From contig NZ_BQID01000002.1 in assembly GCF_021602345.1 (NCBI RefSeq), positions 248,001-312,000 of the forward strand: a stretch of 64,000 nt of DNA. The letters are read 5' to 3'. The notes beneath the pieces are model-generated. The model had not been told where the DNA came from and ran no database searches. It saw nothing but the letters and a program-made list of their open reading frames with translations. The DNA is from Pseudomonas pharyngis (GTDB lineage: Bacteria; Pseudomonadota; Gammaproteobacteria; Pseudomonadales; Pseudomonadaceae). This document shows positions 36,955 to 49,057 of this stretch, one piece after another. Within the stretch, counting starts at the first letter, position 1; every line of letters begins with the position of its first letter. The position numbers and the translations under genes are program-made.

Positions 36955-38484
36955 TCAGGAGCCTTGGGGGAGGTAGGCCACGCTTTGATCTTCGCGACCG
37001 TGGAACAGCTGTTCGCCGCGGGTGGGCGTGGTGGTAATGACCTGATGATCGCGGCTGAGGTGACTCAGCGGAACGGGATCGCCGGTGCGGTACTGGGCGA
37101 TAAAGAGGGTCCGTTGCGGATCCCAGTGCTGGCCGCTGGTGCGTTCCAGCCAGGCGATCATGGCTGCGGTATCGCCGTCGCGCGGGAAATCCCGGCTCTG
37201 CGGCACGTAGTAGAACGGCGCACCGCCGGTCTGCAGGTACATCGGCACTTTATTGTCGACCTCGACCATGACCAGATGCCATTGACTCAAGGGAGCGCGT
37301 TGGCTGGCTTGCAGGCGCACGGTTTCGCCGAAACGGATTGCACCGCCTCCGCTGTTGGTCCACGGGTAAAGCACACCGAGTATGCCGAGCAGCAGGACAG
37401 TGGCCACGCCGAAACCGATTTTCAAACCACGTCCGCCGAACGGGCCTGCGGCATTTCGATCCGCCAGACGCCGGGTGATCCACCACGCCCCGAGCAGTTG
37501 CGCGAACGGCACCAGTGGCAGCACGTAATAACTGCGTCGGCTGCCGCTGGCCGTGAAGAACAGCATTAATAACCCCAGGCTCTGAATCAGCCAGCGGGTG
37601 TCCGGTTCGATGTGTTTCCAGTGCCGCGCTGCGACCCACAAGGCAATGATCCAGCACGGCGCCCAGGGCAGGGTATAAATCGGCAGGTACAGCAAATAGG
37701 TGTAGATCGGGCCGATGTTGTCGAATGGCTGGAAAAACCGTACGACGTTTTCCCGCAAGACCAGCCCGAGGCCGCTTTCCCCGTAGTTCGGCGCGCCGTA
37801 GAAGTGGGACAGCAGGAACGGCGTCATGTAGAACGCCCCGGCAATCACCAGCGCTGCCAGCAGACGTAGATTGAGATGACGCTTCCAGCGGCCTTCATGC
37901 AACAGGTGCGGCAGCAGCACCAGTCCCGGCAGGATAAAGCCGATCAGCCCCTTGAACAGTGAGGTCAGGGCCAGCAAACCGCAGAACACCACGTAGCGCG
38001 AAAACCGGGTGTCTTCAGGACCGCGCCAATACCACCAGACTGCTGCCAGCACCCCGCACACGGTCAGAATGTCGGCCGTGGCGACCCGTGCCCAAAACAC
38101 GAAGTAGAAGTTGGTCGCCAGCATCCACCCGGCGATCAGTCCCGTGCCCTTGCGAAACAACTGATCGCCCAGCCGATATACCAGCCACACGCTTAACCAC
38201 GCGGACACCACCGAAGGCAGGCGCAGCGACCAGTGATTCAGGCCACCGGTCAACCACGCGGTTGCTGTGATCAGCCAGTACGACAGTAACGGCTTGTCGT
38301 AGTAGGGATCGCCCTTGAGGTACGGGTCGAAGTAATCGCCGCTTTGCAGCATCTGCAACGCGATGTTGGCCCAGCGGGTTTCCGCGCCCCACAGTTCGCG
38401 GTTGCCAAGGCCGAGCAGCAACATCAGGGCGCTGGCCGCCAGCAGGAGCAACAGGGCGACGCGGTCGTTGTTGCGCACCGTCAT
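36955..38484 (-). CDS. PMT/ArnT-family membrane glycosyltransferase
   Basis: A 509-residue GT-C protein. The first periplasmic loop has the acidic motif [20 protein letters not shown] followed by [17 protein letters not shown], and there are about eleven to twelve helices. It probably moves a sugar from a polyprenyl carrier to an envelope glycan. Its ATG overlaps the stop of the second arnT. A companion of the same family also follows the first ArnT operon (21363-22955), so each ArnT in this window is linked to an extra PMT enzyme. Confidence 0.83.
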   Translation of the reverse strand: MTVRNNDRVALLLLLAASALMLLLGLGNRELWGAETRWANIALQMLQSGDYFDPYLKGDPYYDKPLLSYWLITATAWLTGGLNHWSLRLPSVVSAWLSVWLVYRLGDQLFRKGTGLIAGWMLATNFYFVFWARVATADILTVCGVLAAVWWYWRGPEDTRFSRYVVFCGLLALTSLFKGLIGFILPGLVLLPHLLHEGRWKRHLNLRLLAALVIAGAFYMTPFLLSHFYGAPNYGESGLGLVLRENVVRFFQPFDNIGPIYTYLLYLPIYTLPWAPCWIIALWVAARHWKHIEPDTRWLIQSLGLLMLFFTASGSRRSYYVLPLVPFAQLLGAWWITRRLADRNAAGPFGGRGLKIGFGVATVLLLGILGVLYPWTNSGGGAIRFGETVRLQASQRAPLSQWHLVMVEVDNKVPMYLQTGGAPFYYVPQSRDFPRDGDTAAMIAWLERTSGQHWDPQRTLFIAQYRTGDPVPLSHLSRDHQVITTTPTRGEQLFHGREDQSVAYLPQGS

Positions 38485-40190
38485 GGCTGTTTCTGCGCAA
38501 AGATGAAAATGTGCAGATTGCCGCGCCGATAATGTTTGCCGTCCACGGGCAGCAATTCGACTTCCTGTTCTTCCTGCGTACTGTTGACGCGCAAGACCAC
38601 ACCGACGGCGCCTTTTTTCCGCGCGTCAGTCATCCACTGGCCGACGCTGTCCAGGGTGACTTTGCGTGCCGCCATGGCCGGGTCTTCGAGGCCGTATTTC
38701 AATTCGCCGATGGTATTGAACAGGTCCACTTGCGGGCGTTTCAAACGCCACGCCAGCGCCGAGGCCGCCCCCAGGTCGTTGCTCAGCAGGGACGCGGTTT
38801 CACTCAGTTCCCGTTGATGCTCGGCAATGAACTGATCCGGCATCTTGCTGTTGACGATCTGCGCCGGCATGGCGGCGGGCAGCAACGCCACGAGCAGGCC
38901 GATGCCCAGCGCCGGCATTGCCCACAATGTCAGTGGCCGCAGCACTTGCAAGGCGTTGGCGATGATCCAGCCCACCAGCACGATATAAGCCAGCGACAGG
39001 CCGAACATCTCGGTGTTTTCGTAGATTTCCTTCGTGGCCTGAAGATAGAGCAGGGCCACCAGCGCAGCACTGGCGAGCACCGTGTTGATCACACCGTTCA
39101 GACGCAAGAGCCGGCCATTGCGTTGATCCAGCCACTTGACCACGGTCTGCCCCATCAACAGCGCGACGGGAAGCAGGCACGGCATGATGTACGTAGGAAG
39201 TTTGCCGCTGCTGAGGCTGAAAAATGCCAGTGGCAGCAGGAACCACAGTGCCAGGTACGCGGTTTTTACCTCACGCTTTTCGCGCCACATGCGCAGCAGG
39301 GTCGAAGGCAGAAGCAGCGCCCAGGGCAGGGTCGAGGCAAACAGCAAGGGCAGGTAGAACCACCACGGGCGGGCATGTTGCGCGTCGTCACCGGCGGCGA
39401 AACGACGGATGTGTTCGTGCCAGAAGAAGAACCGCCAGAAGTCCGGTTCCCGGTAATGGACCGCCAATACCCATGGCAGGCTGACGAGGGCGCAGACCAC
39501 CACGGCGACCAGTCCGTAACGCACCAGCTCACCGAACCGTCGTTGCCAGACCATGTAGGGCAGGGCGATCAGCACGGGCAACAGCAGGGCCAGGAACCCT
39601 TTGGTCATCAGACCCATGCCGCACGCAACACCCAGCAGTGCCCAGCCACCCAGGCGAGCGCGGGGCGTGCGGCTGTCGATGGCAAACCACACAGCCACCA
39701 TGCTCAGGTTGACCCACAAGGTGAATTGCGGATCGAGGTTGGCATAGCCGGCCTGACCTGCGATCAGCCCGAAACTCATGTACAGCAGGGCGCTCGCGAC
39801 GCTTATACGCGGGTTGTTCCAGAGTCGACGGGCCAGCAGGTAGGTCAGCCAGACACTCACTCCGGTACTCAGCGCCGAAGCAATGCGTACGCCGAACAGG
39901 TTGTCACCGAAAATCGCCTGGCCGATGGCAATCATCCAGTAGCCGGCAATCGGCTTCTCGAAATAACGGATGCCCATGAAGTGCGGGGCGACCCAATTAC
40001 CGCTCAGCTGCATTTCCTGGCTGATCTGGCCGTAGCGGGTTTCATCGGGGATCCACAGGCCGTGGCTCATCAATGGCAGCAGGTAAAACATTACGAACGC
40101 CAGAATGAGGCCGGGGATGGCCCAGCGTTCGACCGCAGTCGTCGAAGGGAAAAGGGCAGTGTGTCGCAGCGGGTTGTTTTCAGACGTCAT
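38481..40190 (-). CDS. arnT: Second lipid A aminoarabinose transferase (ArnT paralogue)
   Basis: A 569-residue protein with long near-identical stretches to the ArnT at 25073-26722, including [27 protein letters not shown] and [14 protein letters not shown]. It has an N-terminal extension of about 20 residues and the same C-terminal domain ([19 protein letters not shown]). It probably uses the same donor made by the arn operon. AAGG lies about 8 bases before the ATG. It is not inside an arn operon but follows an Ais-like phosphatase gene after a 282-bp gap containing a weak hairpin, so it is likely controlled separately. Confidence 0.9.
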   Translation of the reverse strand: MTSENNPLRHTALFPSTTAVERWAIPGLILAFVMFYLLPLMSHGLWIPDETRYGQISQEMQLSGNWVAPHFMGIRYFEKPIAGYWMIAIGQAIFGDNLFGVRIASALSTGVSVWLTYLLARRLWNNPRISVASALLYMSFGLIAGQAGYANLDPQFTLWVNLSMVAVWFAIDSRTPRARLGGWALLGVACGMGLMTKGFLALLLPVLIALPYMVWQRRFGELVRYGLVAVVVCALVSLPWVLAVHYREPDFWRFFFWHEHIRRFAAGDDAQHARPWWFYLPLLFASTLPWALLLPSTLLRMWREKREVKTAYLALWFLLPLAFFSLSSGKLPTYIMPCLLPVALLMGQTVVKWLDQRNGRLLRLNGVINTVLASAALVALLYLQATKEIYENTEMFGLSLAYIVLVGWIIANALQVLRPLTLWAMPALGIGLLVALLPAAMPAQIVNSKMPDQFIAEHQRELSETASLLSNDLGAASALAWRLKRPQVDLFNTIGELKYGLEDPAMAARKVTLDSVGQWMTDARKKGAVGVVLRVNSTQEEQEVELLPVDGKHYRRGNLHIFIFAQKQP

Positions 40191-40430
40191 GACAAAGCCT
40201 TGGTACCGTACGAAGTTCTGATGTCGATGACCTGCCCGGCGTGTTCCTGAGCGGGCGAGTCATCGTGTTGAATGAATGCAGGTGTCGGGGCATTTCCTGT
40301 ATCCAGAGAACTGTCGTACCTCCAGGCCGAAGTTCTCGCGATATAGCCAAGCATGAAAAAACCAGCTGTCCAGCAAGTCGGGGGGCAGATACATTTCTCA
40401 TTACAATTTAATGAAGTGTGCTTTGTTTAA

Positions 40431-40462
40431 TTAAAAACAGCTCAAAACTATTAATTAGCTGT
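40431..40462 (-). terminator. Weak terminator-like hairpin after the phosphatase gene
   Basis: On the minus strand ACAGCT, a 14-base loop and AGCTGT are followed by TTTTTAATT. It lies just downstream of the phosphatase stop. The stem is only 6 bp, so termination may be partial. The remainder of the 282-bp gap up to the second arnT (40191-40472) is A+T rich next to this hairpin and carries no recognisable gene; it should contain the arnT2 promoter. Confidence 0.4.
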
Positions 40463-40472
40463 AACCAGGACG

Positions 40473-41126
40473 TTAATCACTATTGAGTTGAGACCAGGCC
40501 TCGGCATTCAGAATGCCCAGCACTTTAAGTTGCCCCTTGGCATCAATGCGAACAAACAGCGTGCTTCCATAATCAGCGGCGATCGCATGGGGAAAACCGG
40601 TCTGTTTTTCAAAGTCGCTGATGCAGCCGCTGTGGGTGACCAGCACCAGATTGCGCTGTGCAACTTTGTGCGCCACCACCTCGTTACGCAGCGACGAACC
40701 GCAGGATTCAAGCCAGGTCTGTGCAGTAGCGTCCTGCCCGAACATGGCACGCGCCGTTTGCACGGTCCGGGTCAGCGGGCTGGTGAATACCTGTGCCTGC
40801 TGCATGCCCAGGCTCGTGAAACCCTTGCCCACTCGCACAGCCGAGTCATTGCCTACCTGAGTGATGCCGTCTTCCGGGCCCAGACAAAGATGGTCGGAGC
40901 GGTCGCAACGTTCAGCATGGCGCACCAGTGCCACCACTTCGCCCGCCTGCCAGGCCCTGGTCCAATCAGCCCTTGAGGCCTGCCCCGCGTGGCCCAGATC
41001 AATGGGGGAGCGGGTTACCCAGACAAAGCCGCTGACCAGTGCAATCGCCACCCCTGCACCGATGACTGTCAGCAGTTTTCCAGGTCGCAATATTCGACGT
41101 TGTTTATAGACTGCTGTTAATAGCAT
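40473..41126 (-). CDS. Histidine phosphatase family protein (Ais-like)
   Basis: A 217-residue protein with an N-terminal membrane anchor or signal segment (about 17-37, LLTVIGAGVAIALVSGFVWV) and a histidine phosphatase domain. The catalytic motif is LVRHAERCDR with R69 and H70, and the second histidine is H165 in THSGC. The family includes Ais/PmrG, which removes a phosphate from lipopolysaccharide core heptose and lies beside arn genes in enteric bacteria. Its position upstream of a second arnT supports an envelope role. The ATG at 41126 has GGAG 6 bases upstream; the frame extends further but lacks support. Confidence 0.8.
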   Translation of the reverse strand: MLLTAVYKQRRILRPGKLLTVIGAGVAIALVSGFVWVTRSPIDLGHAGQASRADWTRAWQAGEVVALVRHAERCDRSDHLCLGPEDGITQVGNDSAVRVGKGFTSLGMQQAQVFTSPLTRTVQTARAMFGQDATAQTWLESCGSSLRNEVVAHKVAQRNLVLVTHSGCISDFEKQTGFPHAIAADYGSTLFVRIDAKGQLKVLGILNAEAWSQLNSD

Positions 41127-41452
41127 CTGTCGCTCCACGCCATGCCCCTTAACTTCGCAGGCGCAACTGGCCTGCGATTTAATCAACTTTATGGTTGCGT
41201 ACTTGAATGCTGGCTGAATGTTGGGACTATTCACGTCGGGCCGCAGTGAAGAACATGTGAAAAATTTGCGGGAGTTGAAAATGTGCAATTAATCAAGTTT
41301 CTGATAACCAGACTCAAATACGCTTTTTTTACCGGGCTGGCTTAACAACTGTTGCTGTTTGAGGTGAAGCTGAATCTGTTCGGTCCATCTATTGAGTACA
41401 CACCTGATGTTGACCGCTGAGTCTGATAACCGAGGTGGAGTCCTCCAGCCGA
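41127..41452. promoter_or_regulatory. Divergent region between the phosphatase and sensor kinase genes
   Basis: 326 bp without a credible gene, holding both promoters. A hairpin, TCGCAGG-N9-CCTGCGA (41155-41177), lies in the leader of the phosphatase gene. A CTGATAACC direct repeat occurs near 41300 and 41423, and each copy is next to half of a CAGACTC/GAGTCTG inverted pair. A T7 tract sits at about 41324-41330. No response-regulator gene is present. Confidence 0.45.
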
Positions 41453-42766
41453 ATGGATTTCAAGCAAAGCCTGACGAAACGGATCGTCATCGTATTCGCC
41501 TCGATGAGTGCGCTGGTGGCCGGCGTATTTGCGCTGGGAATCGTAGCCACCGTGCATGTGGTGGAACACAAGTTGACGGCCACGACCTTGATGGGCGGTC
41601 TGCATCGTTTGCTGGCAATGGATGACATCAGTCGCTGGAGCCATCGACCGGAAAAGAGCGAGCTGTTTTTCTTCGAAGGCGGGCCGGGCGCCATGGCGCT
41701 GGTCCCGTCACTGGCGGCGCTGTCGCCGGGGTTTCAGGAGGTCATGTTCGAGGGCGATGGCTTTTTCGCCATGGTCGAGATGGTGGGCGGACGCAAGTAC
41801 GTGCTGTTGCGTGATCAGGAAAGTCTCGAACAGCGTGAGCGTCTGTTGTTCATTGTGGTGGCGGTCGGGTTCATCCTGAGCATTCTGCTGGCGATTGTGC
41901 TGGGTCGATTGCTGGCGCGACGGGTGATGGCCCCGGTCATTCGCCTGGCGCGGCAGGTGCGTCACCGCGACCAGTTACTGGTGCTGGCGCCGCCCCTGCA
42001 TCCGGACTACGCGGCGGACGAAGTCGGAGAACTGGCACTGTCGTTCGATCAGACACTGGGCCGGCTGCGCGAAACACTGAGCCGCGAAAAGCTCTTCACC
42101 AGCGACGTGAGCCATGAACTTCGCACACCGTTGATGGTGCTCGGCGGTGCCTGCGAGTTGCTGCTCGCCAATCCGTCGCTCGATACCCGCTCGGCCGCGC
42201 AGGTCAACCGCATCGCCCGGGCCAGCCATGAAATGCGTCAGTTGGTGGACACCTTCCTCATGCTCGCCCGCTCGCAGGAAGATACCGGTGGCGACATTTG
42301 CGTTTCCCTCGGGGAGGTTGCACGCGTTCAGGCGGAGATCTGGGGACGGCTGATCCGCGAAAAAGGGCTGGAATTTTTCTGCGACATCAATCCGGCCGGC
42401 ACGGCTCGTTACAACCAGACCTTTTTGCAGTCAGTGATGGGTAACCTGCTGCGCAATGCCTGGCATTACACCGATCAGGGTTTTGTGAGGCTGACCGTCG
42501 GGGAATGCGGGTTTGTGGTTGAGGACAGTGGCATCGGCATTCCCGAAGAACGCCGACAAGCGATGTTCCAGCCATTCGTGCGGGGTGACGAGCGTCGAGG
42601 CGAGGGGCTTGGGCTGGGGTTGTCACTGGTGCAGCGGATTTGCAATCGCGAGCACTGGCAGGTCGACCTGACAACCCGTGAGCCCCACGGTTGTCGCTTT
42701 ACCGTCCTTTTGAAGACGCCCGCTCAGGACGCCGGTGGACAGCCCCGCGCAGTGCCCGCCGCCTGA
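41453..42766 (+). CDS. Sensor histidine kinase without an adjacent response regulator
   Basis: A 437-residue kinase counted from the ATG at 41453 (a GTG 6 codons earlier is possible). It has a membrane helix at about 11-37, a short periplasmic domain (about 38-130), a second helix at about 131-152, HAMP, and a HisKA domain with H221 in FTSDVSHELRTPL. The HATPase domain follows (N box NLLRNAWHY, G box GEGLGLGLSLV). It is divergent from the Ais-like phosphatase gene. Neither side encodes a response regulator, so its partner must lie elsewhere. The compact periplasmic region would suit sensing of metals or envelope charge, but that is a guess. Its end overlaps the convergent pqiC by 43 bp. Confidence 0.9.
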   Translation: MDFKQSLTKRIVIVFASMSALVAGVFALGIVATVHVVEHKLTATTLMGGLHRLLAMDDISRWSHRPEKSELFFFEGGPGAMALVPSLAALSPGFQEVMFEGDGFFAMVEMVGGRKYVLLRDQESLEQRERLLFIVVAVGFILSILLAIVLGRLLARRVMAPVIRLARQVRHRDQLLVLAPPLHPDYAADEVGELALSFDQTLGRLRETLSREKLFTSDVSHELRTPLMVLGGACELLLANPSLDTRSAAQVNRIARASHEMRQLVDTFLMLARSQEDTGGDICVSLGEVARVQAEIWGRLIREKGLEFFCDINPAGTARYNQTFLQSVMGNLLRNAWHYTDQGFVRLTVGECGFVVEDSGIGIPEERRQAMFQPFVRGDERRGEGLGLGLSLVQRICNREHWQVDLTTREPHGCRFTVLLKTPAQDAGGQPRAVPAA

Positions 42767-43275
42767 CCGATCAACGCAGCCAGGCGCTTGACGTTGTTCT
42801 GCTGGGCCACCACCAGATCGTCGATGGTCGGCCCGGACGGGGTTTGCAGCAGCGAGCGGCAAGCGAGCAGGGCGTCGTCGCCTGCGTTGGCCTGGCGCAG
42901 GCGCCATTTGACGTCGATCAGCCCGTATTGCCCGGGAATCGAATCGAAGCGTTGCACATCAATGCGCACGGAGGTTTTGCGCGGGCCGCCGGCATTACTC
43001 AGTTGATCCATCAGTGCGCTGCGCAATTCATCGCTGAGGCTGGCGCCCCACCATTCGGTCTCCAGAATCGCCAGGCCGCTGTTGCCCTGGCGGATGACGA
43101 TTTGCGGCCGGTCGACCTGCGGCGGCACGCTGATGCCTTCGATGGCGATTTCCGAACCGGCGCGGCCGGCCATCGGTTGCGTCGGCGTCAGGGTATGAAA
43201 GCTGATCGGGGCGCTTTTGCAGGCGCCCAGCAGCAGGCCGATCGCGAGCACGGTGAACTTCAGCTTTAAAGCCAT
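42724..43275 (-). CDS. pqiC: PqiC-like outer membrane lipoprotein
   Basis: A 183-residue lipoprotein with a signal peptide ending in the lipobox LLLGAC (lipidated C19). It belongs to the ABC-transport auxiliary lipoprotein (PqiC/YmbA) group. PqiC tethers the MCE protein PqiB to the outer membrane, forming a route for lipids across the periplasm. AGGAG lies 8 bases before the ATG, and the gene follows pqiB by 16 bp. Confidence 0.88.
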   Translation of the reverse strand: MALKLKFTVLAIGLLLGACKSAPISFHTLTPTQPMAGRAGSEIAIEGISVPPQVDRPQIVIRQGNSGLAILETEWWGASLSDELRSALMDQLSNAGGPRKTSVRIDVQRFDSIPGQYGLIDVKWRLRQANAGDDALLACRSLLQTPSGPTIDDLVVAQQNNVKRLAALIGQAAGTARGCPPAS

Positions 43276-43291
43276 GGGACAGCTCCTGTGC

Positions 43292-44947
43292 TCAGTTGCG
43301 CGGCGGCCCTTTGAGGTCCAGCGGCGGGGCGTTGTCGGGACGGCCGCGAATCAACGATTCCGGATGACGGCCCAGGTAATCGGACAGTTCACGCAACGAA
43401 CGCGACATGCGCCCAAGCTCGTCGAGGGTCTCGGTCAGTTGTTCGCGTTGCGGCGAATCTTCGGCCAGGGTCGAGCTGGCCGACTGCAGGGTCTTGCTCA
43501 GGTCGGCGAGGGTGTTCTGCACGCCGGGCAGGGTCCTGGCATTGAACTGGGTCAAGCCTTTGCGCAATTCCACGAGGTTGCTGTCGAGGTTGCCGGCAAT
43601 CCGTTCCACCGGCAGCTTGTTGAGCTTGTCGATCATCGCTTCGAGTTTTTCCTGCAACTGTTCGAGGCTGCCGGGGACGGTCGGAACGCTGATCGGGCGG
43701 GCGGTCGGGTCGAACGCGACTTTTTCGGCTTTGGGGAAGAAATCCAGCGCGATGTACAACTGGCCGGTCAGCAGATTGCCGCTGCGGGCCTGGGCGCGCA
43801 GACCGTTGTCGATAAAGGTGCCGATCAGGCGCACGGCGGCGGCTTCGTCGTCCGGATTGTGCTCGAGTACCTTGAGCATCTTGACGTGAGCCTGGCCGAG
43901 GCGTTGCGGGTAAATCACGATGCCGACGTTGAGCGGGAAGCTGCGTTTCTTCGCGTCGAAATCCAGGTTGACACTGACCACCCGCCCGATCTCGATGCCG
44001 AGAAATTCCACCGGTGCGCCGACTTTCAACCCGCGCAGGGCCTGATCGAAACGTAGGGTCAGGTATTGCGCCTTGCCGTTGGGCGGGGCGAGGGCGGTTT
44101 GCTGGTCGTCGAACAGGTCGTAAGTCCTTTCTTCGGCGGCGGCGACATCGTTGGGGCTGTATTCCGGTGCGCGGAAAGCGATGCCGCCGACCAGCAAGGT
44201 CGACAACGATTCGGTTTTCACCGCAAAACCGTTGGCGCCGACGTTGACGTCAATCCCGCTGGCGTTCCAGAACCGGGTGTTTTCCGTGACGTAGGCATCG
44301 TTCGGCGCATGGATGAACACCTCGATGTTCACCCCTTTGCCATCGGCGTCCAGTGCGTAGGCCACCACCTGGCCGACCGGGATCTTGCGGTAGTAGACCG
44401 GCGAGCCGATGTCCAGCGAGCCGAGGTCCGAGGCGTGCAGGTTGAAGCGTTTGCCCGGCTCGCCGTAGGTGATCGGCGGTGGATTTTCCAGGCCTTTGAA
44501 GTTTTTCGAGCGCGAGTTGGACTGACCGATGTCGGCGCCGATGTAGTCACCGGAAAGCAGCGTATCGATGCCCGAGACACCGCCCGCACCGATGCGCGGC
44601 CGGACGACCCAGAACTGCGAATCTTCGCGGGTAAAGGTTTCGGCCTGCTTGGCCAGTTTGATGGTGGCGTTGACGCTTTTCTGGTCGTCGCTCAATTCGA
44701 CGTCTGTGACCTGGCCGATGACCACGTTGCGGTATTTGACTTCGGTCTTGTTGGCGGTCAGGCCGCTGCCGGTCTTGAAGGTGACGGTGATGGTGGGGCC
44801 TTCCTGCATCAGGTTGTGCACCACCAGCGACAAGCCCACCAGCACCGCGACGATCGGCACGATCCACACCAGCGAAATGCTGAAACGCCGGGTCTTGACC
44901 GGCGCCTGGCCGGGCGCTCGCGGTTGATCGGCGGCTGACGACTCCAT
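43292..44947 (-). CDS. pqiB: MCE-family intermembrane transport protein PqiB
   Basis: A 551-residue protein with one N-terminal membrane helix (about 24-45, SLVWIVPIVAVLVGLSLVV) and three MCE domains (about 55-140, 170-260, 290-400). A long helical C-terminal region follows, which in PqiB forms the periplasm-spanning tube. The ATG at 44947 (MESSAADQ) has GGAGG 6 bases upstream and was chosen over an upstream GTG. The usual pqiA membrane gene is not upstream; instead an unrelated oxidoreductase gene ends 114 bp away. Confidence 0.92.
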   Translation of the reverse strand: MESSAADQPRAPGQAPVKTRRFSISLVWIVPIVAVLVGLSLVVHNLMQEGPTITVTFKTGSGLTANKTEVKYRNVVIGQVTDVELSDDQKSVNATIKLAKQAETFTREDSQFWVVRPRIGAGGVSGIDTLLSGDYIGADIGQSNSRSKNFKGLENPPPITYGEPGKRFNLHASDLGSLDIGSPVYYRKIPVGQVVAYALDADGKGVNIEVFIHAPNDAYVTENTRFWNASGIDVNVGANGFAVKTESLSTLLVGGIAFRAPEYSPNDVAAAEERTYDLFDDQQTALAPPNGKAQYLTLRFDQALRGLKVGAPVEFLGIEIGRVVSVNLDFDAKKRSFPLNVGIVIYPQRLGQAHVKMLKVLEHNPDDEAAAVRLIGTFIDNGLRAQARSGNLLTGQLYIALDFFPKAEKVAFDPTARPISVPTVPGSLEQLQEKLEAMIDKLNKLPVERIAGNLDSNLVELRKGLTQFNARTLPGVQNTLADLSKTLQSASSTLAEDSPQREQLTETLDELGRMSRSLRELSDYLGRHPESLIRGRPDNAPPLDLKGPPRN

Positions 44948-44992
44948 CCATGACCTCCAGGGTGTGTTGGGCACTGAGCGTCAGGAACGCAA

Positions 44993-45019
44993 AAGCACTT
45001 CATCAATATAGAAGTGCTT
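44993..45019. promoter_or_regulatory. Perfect 9-bp inverted repeat upstream of pqiB
   Basis: AAGCACTTC, a 9-base A+T-rich spacer and GAAGTGCTT. It lies about 46-72 bp before the pqiB start and about 40 bp after the oxidoreductase stop. On the minus strand it is followed by TTTTGCG, so it could be a weak terminator of the polyamine operon. Its position and symmetry also suit an operator for pqiBC. Confidence 0.5.
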
Positions 45020-45060
45020 CGCGATAGAGCAAATGCGCAGGCCGCTTTAACCGGGAAGCG

Positions 45061-47537
<2,477 letters not shown>

Positions 47538-48896
47538 TTACACGCTCAGCAACAGGAACTCCCGCTCCCAGGAACTGATCACGCGCTTGAAGTTTTCATG
47601 TTCGGCGCGTTTCACCGCGACGTAGCCGCGCACGAACTTGCTGCCCAGGTACTGCGCGACGGTGTCGCACTCTTCCATCTGGGTCAGGGCTTCTTCGATG
47701 GTGATCGGCAGGCGCAGGTTGCGGCGCTCGTAGGCCCGACCTTCGACGGCAGCGCTCGGTTCGATGCCTTCGACCATGCCGATGTAACCGCACAGCAGGC
47801 TCGCGGCGATGGCCAGGTACGGGTTGGCGTCGGCGCCCGGCAGACGGTTTTCAACCCGCATCGCCTCGGGCCCGGAGGTCGGTACACGCAGGCCGACGGT
47901 GCGGTTTTCTTCGCCCCATTCGACGTTGACCGGTGCCGAGGTGTCCGGCAGGAAACGGCGGAACGAGTTCACGTTGGGCGCAAACATCGGCAGCACCTTC
48001 GGGATGTACTTCTGCAGACCGCCGATGTGATGGCGGAACAGGTCGCTCATGCTGCCGCCGGCATTGGCGAAAATCGGCTGGCCGCTGGCGATCTCGACCA
48101 CGCTCTGGTGCAGGTGCATGGCGCTGCCGGGCTCATCGCCGATCGGCTTGGCCATGAAGGTCGCGGTCACGTTGTGCTTGAGCGCGGCTTCACGCAGGGT
48201 GCGTTTGAACACAGTGATCTGGTCGGCCAGATCCAGTGCATCGCCGTGGCGGAAGTTGATTTCCATCTGCGCCGGGCCGTCTTCGTGGATCAGCGTGTCC
48301 AGGTCCAGGCCTTGCAGTTCGCACCAGTCGTAGACGTCTTCGAACAGCGGATCGAATTCGTTGGCGGCGTCGATGGAGAACGACTGACGACCGCTTTCGG
48401 CGCGACCGGAACGGCCCAGCGGTGCTTTCAATGGCAAGTCCGGGTCTTCGCAGCGCTGGGTCAGGTAGAACTCCATTTCCGGCGCCACGATCGGCTTCCA
48501 GCCTTTGTCGGTGTACAGCTGCAGGACTTTCTTCAGCACGTTGCGCGGCGAGAGTTCGATCGGGTTGCCGAACTTGTCGAAGGTGTCGTGGATGACGATG
48601 GCGGTCGGCTCGATGGCCCACGGAATCACGTACACCGCGTCGCTCACCGGCTTGCAGACCATGTCGATGTCGGCCGGGTCGAGCAGGTCGTAGTAGATGT
48701 CGTCGTCGACAAAATCCCCGGTTACCGTTTGCAGCAGCACACTTTCCGGCAGGCGCATGCCTCGCTCATGCAGGAACTTGTTGGTCGGTGCGATCTTGCC
48801 GCGGGCGATGCCGGTCAGGTCGCTGACCACGCATTCCACTTCGGTAATCTTGTGATCTTTCAGCCATGTGAACAGCTGATCGAAAGGGGCATTCAT
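47538..48896 (-). CDS. Glutamine synthetase-like gamma-glutamylpolyamine synthetase
   Basis: A 452-residue member of the glutamine synthetase family, of the PuuA/SpuI type. The catalytic domain shows APEMEFYLT, the HEDGPAQMEINF block, MHLHQSV and ENRLPGADANPYLAIAASL. It would ligate glutamate to putrescine, another polyamine or a monoamine, using ATP. The ATG at 48896 has GAGGT about 7 bases upstream. It is the first gene of the module and is divergent from an AraC-type regulator 161 bp away. Confidence 0.9.
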   Translation of the reverse strand: MNAPFDQLFTWLKDHKITEVECVVSDLTGIARGKIAPTNKFLHERGMRLPESVLLQTVTGDFVDDDIYYDLLDPADIDMVCKPVSDAVYVIPWAIEPTAIVIHDTFDKFGNPIELSPRNVLKKVLQLYTDKGWKPIVAPEMEFYLTQRCEDPDLPLKAPLGRSGRAESGRQSFSIDAANEFDPLFEDVYDWCELQGLDLDTLIHEDGPAQMEINFRHGDALDLADQITVFKRTLREAALKHNVTATFMAKPIGDEPGSAMHLHQSVVEIASGQPIFANAGGSMSDLFRHHIGGLQKYIPKVLPMFAPNVNSFRRFLPDTSAPVNVEWGEENRTVGLRVPTSGPEAMRVENRLPGADANPYLAIAASLLCGYIGMVEGIEPSAAVEGRAYERRNLRLPITIEEALTQMEECDTVAQYLGSKFVRGYVAVKRAEHENFKRVISSWEREFLLLSV

Positions 48897-49057
48897 AAAG
48901 ACCTCGTCGTTGGTTTTGTTGACGCGGGGGAACGCGATTTCATCTTTCGCAGGCTTCCCCTGTGGCGCGTTGACGACTATCTTGGGCGGGCCTTGCCGTT
49001 CCATCTATCCACTTTCAGCAGCACCAAAGCGCACCAAAAGAGTGCGCAAGGTTCCCC

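Noticed and set aside
41324-41339. T7 tract followed by ACC that resembles an envelope-stress (ColR-like) binding site
   Set aside because: The match as I remember the motif has several mismatches, and no regulator gene is nearby; not strong enough to list as a site.
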